Below, piece after piece: positions 8,532 to 14,299 of a DNA stretch of 14,299 bases; the first letter of the stretch is position 1, and the number at the start of each line of letters is the position of its first letter. Source of the stretch: Microdochium bolleyi (lineage: Eukaryota; Ascomycota; Sordariomycetes; Xylariales; Microdochiaceae); assembly GCA_001566295.1 (NCBI GenBank), contig KQ964332.1, positions 1 to 14,299 of the forward strand, read 5' to 3'. The notes beneath the pieces were generated by a model, which had not been told where the DNA came from, did no database searches, and worked only from the letters and a program-made list of their open reading frames with translations. Made by a program: the position numbers and the translations under genes.

Positions 8532-8678
8532 ATGCTTAAATACCACGTCAAAACGACACCGCGTCTAACGATACAGGACCTGGATTTCATTATTAAGGAG
8601 GGCTGGAGCAAGGTGGCTCAAAAGAAACTCAATAACGACGTTTTGAGCCTTAAAAAGTGTGACGTTTCTTGCAAGTAA
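8532..8678 (+). pseudogene. Possible Tc1/mariner-type transposase C-terminal remnant
   Basis: A 48-codon frame too short for routine calling. It begins MLKYHVKTTPRLTIQDLD and continues FIIKEGWSKVAQKKLNNDVL. In DDE-type Tc1/mariner transposases the end of the catalytic domain has an ENxW-x-x-LK-x-x-(V/I)K segment, a variable stretch, then an acidic helix with E-x-W-x-K(V/I) and a closing LN...S...R motif; the order and spacing match here. The DDE residues are not recoverable upstream, where stops are dense. If correct, it is an old, heavily decayed copy. The match is from pattern only and could be chance. Confidence 0.4.
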
Positions 8679-8772
8679 CGTTCCTGCGCTCGACAGAGCT
8701 TAGAATGAGTGATTTGATCAGTGGTAATTGATAGTCGTCTATCTAAAAGGAAAAGGTCTAAAAGAGTGTCTT

Positions 8773-8843
8773 CGAGCACCGAAACTCGGTTTTATGCTCC
8801 AGGGAGCATTGAATGCTGACTCATCGGTGCTCTGCGAGCACCG
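8773..8843. repeat. Cluster of three interleaved inverted repeats
   Basis: GAGCACCGA (8774-8782) is the exact reverse complement of TCGGTGCTC (8824-8832). That same segment also pairs with GAGCACCG (8836-8843) across a 3-base loop. Between them ATGCTCC (8794-8800) and GGAGCAT (8803-8809) form a 2-base-loop hairpin. The region could fold in two alternative ways. It may be terminal sequence of a small transposon or, less likely, a structured transcript. Confidence 0.7.
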
Positions 8844-9172
8844 GTACGTACCTTACCTGCTCAATGTCACAAAAAGAGGTTCGGCCAGGTGCTGCTTGCA
8901 GAGGGAGAACACATTGCTTACTGATTGGCGGAGCTTTCAAGAATTTCCACTTATATATGCGTTAAGTTAGACAAACACAGAAGGTATCCTATTTTATCTG
9001 GTTTTTCACGAGAATAAAAATCCTTTTTCGTATATACATGATGGCACAGGTCAGTCAGTCATGGCGTCGAGCCCAAAAATACCTGCCGGGCAAGTAGACG
9101 CCTGCGACTTTCCGTCCTCAGCGCTGGAAATTGATCGGTAGTTGGTGCGAAGGAAACCGCTACCCCTTTTGC
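8844..9172. other. P450 3' flank
   Basis: No coding frame of note. The sequence is AT-rich around 8945-9040, as expected for a fungal 3' untranslated and polyadenylation region of the minus-strand P450, but no canonical AATAAA is present on that strand. Confidence 0.4.
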
Positions 9173-11005
9173 TCACTCTTGGACCACGGCAAGATCCTTT
9201 CTCAGCGTGGCCCGCACGTCCAGCCCGTCCTTGATCCAGAGGATAGGCGAGCTGCCCTGCTTGCTCATCCAGTCATCCTGGCCCGGCAGGACCTGGAAGT
9301 CGAAGCGGAAGAGGAGCCGGGCGAGGATGGTGCGCATCTCGGCGTAGGCGAGATTCTTGCCGACACAGTCGTGGGAGCCCGCGCTGAAGGGCTTGAATAT
9401 GTCTTTACGGTCCGAGTCGTACCGAGAGATGTGGAGCGGGTGTGACGCGTTGAGCCACTGCAAGCGGCGCGGGGCAGCGAGGATAATGTGTCAGTTCGGT
9501 CGTGGAAAAGGACTGCCGATGCTACAAAGCCGAAAGGCTAGGTGCTACTCACACGCTCGGGCACGAAGGTATCTGGGTCTCTGAAGTATTCTGGGTTCCG
9601 GTATGAAGCAACCGAGTTGAAGTGGACAACTGTCTGCAACCGTGGTAGTGGATCAGCATGGGAAAACCTGGAAACACCGACCGCGCGATCCGGAAAATGA
9701 GTTTCAGATACATACCCCTTTAGGCAGCCAATGCCCATCAACCTCGGCCCCGGGACTCTGCCGCGGCGTAAAGGACGCAACAGGCGGGTACATACGCAGG
9801 GATTCTTCTATAACGGCGGCGAGGTATTGGAGATGTGCGGTGCTCGTCATGTCGATAGCCGACTCGTCACTGAATGCTTTGCACACGTCGTCAACCACCC
9901 TCTGCAACTTGCTCGCGTTCTCGGAGCGGCTCAGAAAGAACAAAGCCCCCGACAGAGCTGTCGCCGTCGTCTCGCTGCCCGCGGTGACGAGGAACGCCGA
10001 GTTCATCATAACCTCCTTGGGGGTGAGGATCTCCTCGCCGTCTTTGCCACGGCGCAGCAAGTAGGAAGCAAAGTCGCGCCGGCTGGACTCTTTCATCTTG
10101 CCGTCCATGCGATCTTGGGCCTTAATGATACCGAGCCGCTCGTTGGCCACGCCAGTTTCCTGTGCAATCAAGAGCTCTTTCGAACCTACTAGGAGCATCA
10201 GGGGGGCCTTCATCAAGGGGAAGAAATGTAGGAAGAGCGATAGGGCTCGCCCCTTCAGCCCGAGAAAGATGTTATCGACGAACTCAGTGTCCCCATCGAG
10301 GCTCCCAAAAGAGTCTGAAAAGATAAGGTCCCCGATAATGTCAAAGGTTGTGTAGTTTAACCAGCTGACCATGTCGAATGTCTCTTGCTTGCGGGCGCGC
10401 GAATCGACCTCAGCTATTAGCTTTTGAATGTAGCCCTTGATGATGCCCTCCTGCTCGTGTATGGACGCTGCGCTGAAGGCTTGGCTGATCTGGCGGCGCT
10501 GCCGCCGGTGGACGTCACGGCTGGCGGCAATTACGGAGAAGTGGTCGTCGTTGCTGAGGTAGCCAGGGATTTTGCCGAAGTCGTTGCTTTCGGAGGTGCT
10601 GCGGATGCCGTAGATCTGGGACCACGCGATACTTCCGTCGACGATGACACGGTTCGGACCGATGCGGACCATAGGGCCATACTTAAGGTGTAGCTCTACC
10701 ACGTATTGGCTTATTCCCAGGGACACATACGTGGTGTACATATTGAATATGTCGAAGGCTACTAAATGTTTCGGTCCGGGGATTTTGGACAAGGGGTGCA
10801 TCCAAATGCGGTACACTACCGTGCAAATTGTGTAGGCAAAAAGCTAGAACGAGGAAGGGTACGCGTTAGTCGTTTGATTTGATAGCCGTGACGCGGGGAA
10901 AGTAGACGAAAAGAGACAGTACTGGATCTGACATACAGAAGCGGTGAGACCACTCAACAGGAGGACCGCTTTACGCACATCGCCATGGGAGGCGAGCTCG
11001 TTCAT
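9173..11005 (-). CDS. Cytochrome P450 monooxygenase, CYP65-like, four exons
   Basis: Haem-thiolate oxygenase expected in the ER membrane with an NADPH-P450 reductase. Exons on the minus strand: 11005-10937, 10843-9716, 9633-9553, 9457-9173, giving 520 residues, the usual length. Introns are 93, 82 and 95 bases, all phase 0: donors GTATGT, GTATGT, GTGAGT; acceptors CTAG, GCAG, GCAG; branch-like CTAAC (intron 1) and ACTGAC (intron 3). Exon 1 has 23 codons (MNELASHGDVRKAVLLLSGL...) and, joined to LFAYTICTVVYRIW, makes the membrane anchor. Then come the PGP hinge (45-47), I-helix AGSETT (311-316), ExxR (ESLR, 370-373), PER (424-426, split from W by intron 3) and the haem loop FSAGSHDCVG with Cys457. 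The start has G at -3. The I-helix, the RDVHRRQRRQISQAFS block and the haem-loop context resemble CYP65-type enzymes such as isotrichodermin C-15 hydroxylase. Substrate cannot be deduced. No synthase gene lies nearby, and no lesions are seen. Confidence 0.93.
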
Positions 11006-11162
11006 GACGGCAATTTGGAGAATTGAAAGACGTGATAGATCTGACGACGAGGAGCATTTAGTACTACTAGTATGTTGATGATATGTGAAGAGGCAACGAA
11101 GATGGTGATTGATTGTGTTCCGGATGTCTCATGTTCAAGGTTCCAAGAGAGTCGCATAGATC

Positions 11163-11169
11163 ATTTATA
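11163..11169 (-). promoter_or_regulatory. Possible TATA box of the P450 gene
   Basis: TATAAAT read on the minus strand, about 158 bases upstream of the start codon. This spacing is acceptable for a fungal promoter with a leader of about 120 bases. It is the best TATA-like match in that flank. Confidence 0.35.
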
Positions 11170-12081
11170 TCCCAACATGTTGACAGGGGTAGAGACCATC
11201 AAGGCCCGGCCGGCAGTCATTGACCATGCAGTGTAGAGAAGTTCCTCAGCCGGCGGCAGACCATGAGCGGCTTCCACAACAGGCCTGGGCGGAGCTAGTG
11301 ATTAGGCGTCCATTAGGAGAGGATGATGGATGCTCCCAGACGACACTCGGCCAAGTGGAACACACGCTGAGATCGTGCAACAACTGAAAAAAAAACGGCA
11401 CAACGTTGTTGGCTGTCAGCCTAACCGCTGTTCTGCGAGATGCTAGGGTCTCTGATTGGGTTAGACGGCTCGGTCTCCAGTTGTACGCTATTCGCATATT
11501 GCTGCTGCAATTATTTGAGTTTCTGCCTGCAGTCGTCCAGGATTGTGATTGGCATGAGGACCATGCAAGAGTGGCCGCTTAGATCCCTGGCGGGCTCCTG
11601 GCTACTCCGAACCTCGGTCGGCATCATCGCGGCTGCCGAGACGGCCGGCTGGACCGTCGTTGTTCCGAGCGTTGGAGAGGAAGAGTGCCAAGGCCGCGCG
11701 TCCCGGCCAATCGTATGACGTGCTGGAAACAATGTGGGCAGACAATCAGGCACCCATGATACTTCAGAGTCATGGGCAATCTATGGGGCTCCAGAATCCG
11801 CGATATACCAAGGCCTCCCCAGATTCCGCCGATTCCCCATTTCCAACTCCTCTCACCTCTTGGCCCTCAAATGCACACCCGCCACAACTTCCAACGTAAC
11901 CCAATCGTCGCCACAGCCATGGCCTCAATCACAAGCCAGAGGTTGCCCTGCACAAGCACCAGGCCGACCCCGTTCACCTTTGGGCCCTCGACAACACAGC
12001 CTCCTCCTCTGCTCTTACCCCTCCAAATTGCGGTAAACCCCGGCATCGATGGCTCCCGTTCTGAACATCCTGCAAGTTCCT
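11170..12081. other. Unassigned interval upstream of the P450
   Basis: Frames of up to about 105 codons exist at 11440-12089, but none shows a domain; their composition is Pro/Ser/Thr/Arg-rich in competing frames, as in non-coding GC-rich sequence. An A-run lies at about 11388-11395. I see no gene, RNA or repeat that I can support. Confidence 0.5.
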
Positions 12082-12462
12082 CTATATAGCTCGGCGTCGC
12101 TGCGTAGACACCGCATCGATCACAGTGTGTGTAGGTCCATTACCCTTAATGAGCGCACCATTCGTTACTGCCTTGGCCATGTAGTTCGCCACCCTCCTTT
12201 GGTCAGCGACTATAGTGATAAGGCCGTCGCCCGGGGGGTGTGTCGCCATAAAGAACACGACGAACAGTAGCACGACGCTGCTGATGCCGAGGCTGAAGAG
12301 GGTACACGTCGAGATGGCGCGGACTATCAGTGTGACGAGCTCGCCACTCATGTCCGAGTAGTGCAGCGACACGCACAGGGCCATCCAGCGGATGTGGTGC
12401 AAAATGTCGCCGCGGCGCGGCAGGTACGTCTTGACGAGCTCGTCAGGTGTGCATGACGGCGG
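12082..12462 (-). pseudogene. Unrecognised membrane-protein-like fragment
   Basis: A minus-strand frame open from after a TAG at 12465-12463 to the stop at 12082, 126 codons, with no ATG at its beginning. It starts PPSCTPDELVKTYLPRRGDI and then has LHHIRWMALCVSLHYSDM. A long hydrophobic run follows (from LVTLIVRAISTC through VVLLFVVFFMA), enough for one or two membrane spans, then a polar segment. The charged lead followed by hydrophobic helices looks like real coding sequence, perhaps an internal exon of a multi-span protein, but I do not recognise the family. No clear companion exon was found, so it is probably a relic. It could alternatively be an exon of an intact but unannotated gene. 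Confidence 0.35.
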
Positions 12463-12714
12463 CTAAGAGCCTGTTGACATCTGTATTCGCTCTGTTAGGT
12501 CGAACAACACACTTCGCAGTATGCCATAATCATCCTTGAGCTTTGGCATCGACGTGGTTCCGGCTTGAAAGCCGTCTTTGTGGGAGGGGTGGGGTTTTCC
12601 TTCGCGAGCAAGGCTGGGACCAAGCGGCTACTTGTTGAATACTAGAAGACTCACAAACAATCGCAGTCGAACAGAGAGTGTCTTTTGAAGGCTTTGTTGA
12701 GTAGAGCTGAGGTC
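12463..12714. other. Non-coding interval before TATA box
   Basis: No supported gene. The sequence probably contains promoter sequence for the TATA element at 12715, if that is functional. Confidence 0.3.
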
Positions 12715-12827
12715 TATAAAACCAGTGAGTTGGGTAGGACGCGCTTTGTTCTAGCATCAAAATGACTGCTGAAAGCGATGGCGTCAGCCCCCTCTTGGCT
12801 AGAGAGAGACTAGCTCACATTCTTTAA
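12715..12827 (+). promoter_or_regulatory. TATA box followed by start codon and 21-codon frame
   Basis: TATAAA at 12715-12720 is followed 41 bases later by an ATG (12762) in a strong context (ATCAAAATGAC). The frame reads MTAESDGVSPLLARERLA and stops at 12825-12827. This arrangement is typical of a fungal gene start. The coding part ends at once and I see no intron donor that would extend it, so it may be the orphaned promoter and N-terminus of a lost gene, or a very small peptide gene. A second TATAAA-like site lies at about 12853. Confidence 0.25.
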
Positions 12828-13579
12828 TTGCCATTGTGCTTCGGCTCTCGGCCTATAAACCATGCTTATCTTCGCACAACACAATCTGTGGCGTCAAAAA
12901 CCCTTTCTTCGCATGCTTACAGCAGAGTGTAGAGTATGATTAGATGTTATCCATGCTGCGTCAAGGGCTGTGTGTCTTACGCCAGTGGCAAATCACCAGG
13001 TGTCTTGCCGAGGCCTATACTAGAGTAGCGGATTCTGGCATCGGCGGCTCGGTCATCGGCCTAAGCTGCTAGTAAGCACACCAGCGGGGATGCGCGGACC
13101 ATGATCTCGGAGCAGCGGTTGAAGCTGGGCAGACAACGACCATTGCCTCTGCCAGTACATCGGGCAATAGTCTGCCGCCGCGTGCTCGCGACGGCGAGAC
13201 ACGCGGCGAGTACCACGCTTGCCACGCGAAGAAGAAGCAGGTCTTTGCCTATTTAGCCAACAGGCACTACATGCCACCGTACGAACCACGTCGTGTAGTG
13301 GAACGAGCATCATGTGGCGGAGAGGTGAAAAGGTGGCGGAAGAAAGGCGGGACTTGCGCGATTCGAAACCATTACTCCCAGGGACAGCGCTGAGAGAGCA
13401 CCATCGTGGTCTGCCGTTCAATCTGCCGAGGATTGCACGCGCAGTTCAGCAACGCGGTTCCTGGTTTGAAACTCGTGGTCCTGCATCACTGCATACACTC
13501 TATCTGGTCGACTTGCACAAGATAATAAGCGGCAGCATTATCGAGAATATTGTTTTTTGGTTCTTACCAATCCCAATCC
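12828..13579. other. Unassigned interval
   Basis: Frames of 122 codons (minus, 13053-13421) and 127 codons (plus, 13219-13602) overlap antisense. Neither has a motif; both are Arg/Ser/Leu-rich. A minus-strand Leu/Ala/Val-rich run near 13100-13240 could encode one hydrophobic helix but stands alone. Confidence 0.45.
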
Positions 13580-14205
13580 TCATACGCCTACGCCGCGCGT
13601 GAAACCAAAGTCGACGTGCTTCGCCATACCTGCTCGGTAGACCCTGCGAGGGCCCAAGCACCTCGTCAGAAAGCACTACCTCCACCAGTAGCCAGAGGCC
13701 CGACATACCCCTTCCTAGCATCAAGCACCTACCTCAGCCCAATGATGACCGTTAGCCCTCCCCAGAGCAGCGACCCGTAGTTCATCGACGCCGCCGTCGT
13801 CGGTAGCGACCCCGTGAACGAGTAAGATGACGAAGAGCGCCAGTAGGTATGCGCACACTAGTGCGTTGAGAACGAACCCCAGCCAGGCGGGGCGGCAGAG
13901 GTAGAACGGGCCGAACGTGATGTTGCTGCGCCCTGTGAGCGGGCTGAGCTGAATGTACGCTAGGAAGAGCTGCTGGATAGTAGTACGAAGCTGCCTCTAG
14001 AGGCGTTAAAGGCCTTTGTGCTGCCGACGTAGATGGTACCGAGAGTAGGGTGACGAGGACCGCCGTTGCAACGGTGGACCACAGGGGTAGTCAACAGACA
14101 AGCTTTGACAAGCTGTGATGAGCCGCCAGATGTACAGGGTCGTCTGCCTGCAATATCCATGTGGCATTGCCAAAGCCTGCGAGTTGCATGCTGTCAACGG
14201 CCTTT
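13580..14205 (-). pseudogene. Amino-acid/choline permease (APC family), decayed C-terminal part
   Basis: Minus-strand pieces in order match the late membrane spans of fungal GABA/choline-type permeases: PLWSTVATAVLVTLL, then in another frame GTIYVGSTKAFNA and GSFVLLSS. A further frame gives LTGRSNITFGPF with AWLGFVLNALVCAYLLALFVI, and another FTGSLPTTAASMNYGSLLWG with GLTVIIGL. A plausible intron follows (13732-13644; donor GTAGGT, TTTCTGAC branch, acceptor GCAG), leading to a short last exon stopping at 13580. The TGRSN-FGPF and PTTAASMNYGS blocks are the strongest family signals. At least three frame changes and one TGA, just before PLWST, show that it is dead. Sequence between about 14110 and 14205 fits poorly. 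The relic ends exactly where repeat copy 3 begins, so insertion of that element may have split the gene. Confidence 0.75.
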
Positions 14206-14299
14206 TGTGACAACCCGACCAACAGGTCGCAAGATCGGGCCAGGGACAAGGGCAGGTCATGCACGCGGGGCAGCACACCCCTGGTTACATAAGCACTTT
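14206..14299 (-). mobile_element. Dispersed repeat, copy 3 (probable LTR end, inverted)
   Basis: Read on the minus strand this matches 8083-8210 of copy 2: GTGCTTA, GCATG-CCTGCCCTTGT, GGCCCGATC-TGCG, then, after about 40 missing bases, CCTGTTGGTC-GGT-GTCACA. Both copies diverge right after GTCACA, which fixes one element boundary (14206 here). The rest of the element lies beyond the window. Confidence 0.85.

Noticed and set aside
9131..10835. Plus-strand frames of 60-150 codons opposite the P450
   Set aside because: They are antisense shadows of a P450 whose exons, introns and motifs are all accounted for on the minus strand.
13350..13385. tRNA gene suggested by a GGTT-TCGAATC B-box-like stretch on the minus strand
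   Set aside because: The box has an extra T, no A box lies at the right distance and no acceptor stem can be drawn.
13219..13602. 127-codon plus-strand frame as a gene
   Set aside because: No motif, antisense to another equally featureless frame, and its 3' end overlaps the last exon of the permease relic.
1..14299. Strong genome-defence (RIP) mutation across the region
   Set aside because: Base composition by eye is not AT-rich and the lesions are few and mixed, including single-base deletions and CpG changes. Only one stop fits the CpA preference clearly.
1..14299. CRISPR array, rRNA or tRNA genes, bacterial operon signals
   Set aside because: No regularly spaced repeats, no conserved RNA core sequence, and fungal-type introns are present.

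Overview
The window looks like accessory DNA of a filamentous ascomycete fungus. The evidence is an intron-containing cytochrome P450 with GTATGT/GTGAGT donors and CTAAC/ACTGAC branch points, a fungal HET-domain protein, and relics of families typical of fungal accessory genomes (OrsD-type zinc finger, dynamin-like GTPase, ankyrin array, amino-acid/choline permease). Gene density is low. Only two genes look intact; most other coding signal is broken or truncated.

Layout. 1-95: truncated copy of a dispersed repeat. 90-370 (+): N-terminal piece of a nucleotidyltransferase-fold protein, meeting tail-to-tail a broken ankyrin-repeat gene (385 to about 1377, -). 1378-3570: no supported gene. 3571-3780 (+): N-terminal piece of an OrsD/DUF3505-type protein, meeting tail-to-tail a broken dynamin-like C-terminal region (3782-4170, -). 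4171-5600: no supported gene. 5640-7445 (+): intact, intronless 601-aa HET-domain protein. 7685-8210: longest copy of the dispersed repeat, probably a solo LTR. 8532-8678: possible Tc1/mariner transposase remnant, then strong hairpins. 9173-11005 (-): complete 520-aa P450 in four exons, including a 23-codon first exon recovered here by hand. 11006-13579: flank, one unrecognised membrane-protein-like frame (12082-12462, -) and little else. 13580-14205 (-): decayed permease C-terminal half, abutting a third, inverted copy of the repeat (14206-14299) that runs off the window.

The HET protein is expected to act in non-self recognition or cell-death signalling, and the P450 in oxidation of a small molecule. 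Nothing in the sequence ties the two together: no backbone synthase (PKS, NRPS, terpene cyclase) and no pathway regulator is visible. The clearest organising theme is rearrangement. Gene fragments are joined tail-to-tail twice, and related repeat copies lie at both window edges and in the middle. I found no convincing undescribed multi-gene system.
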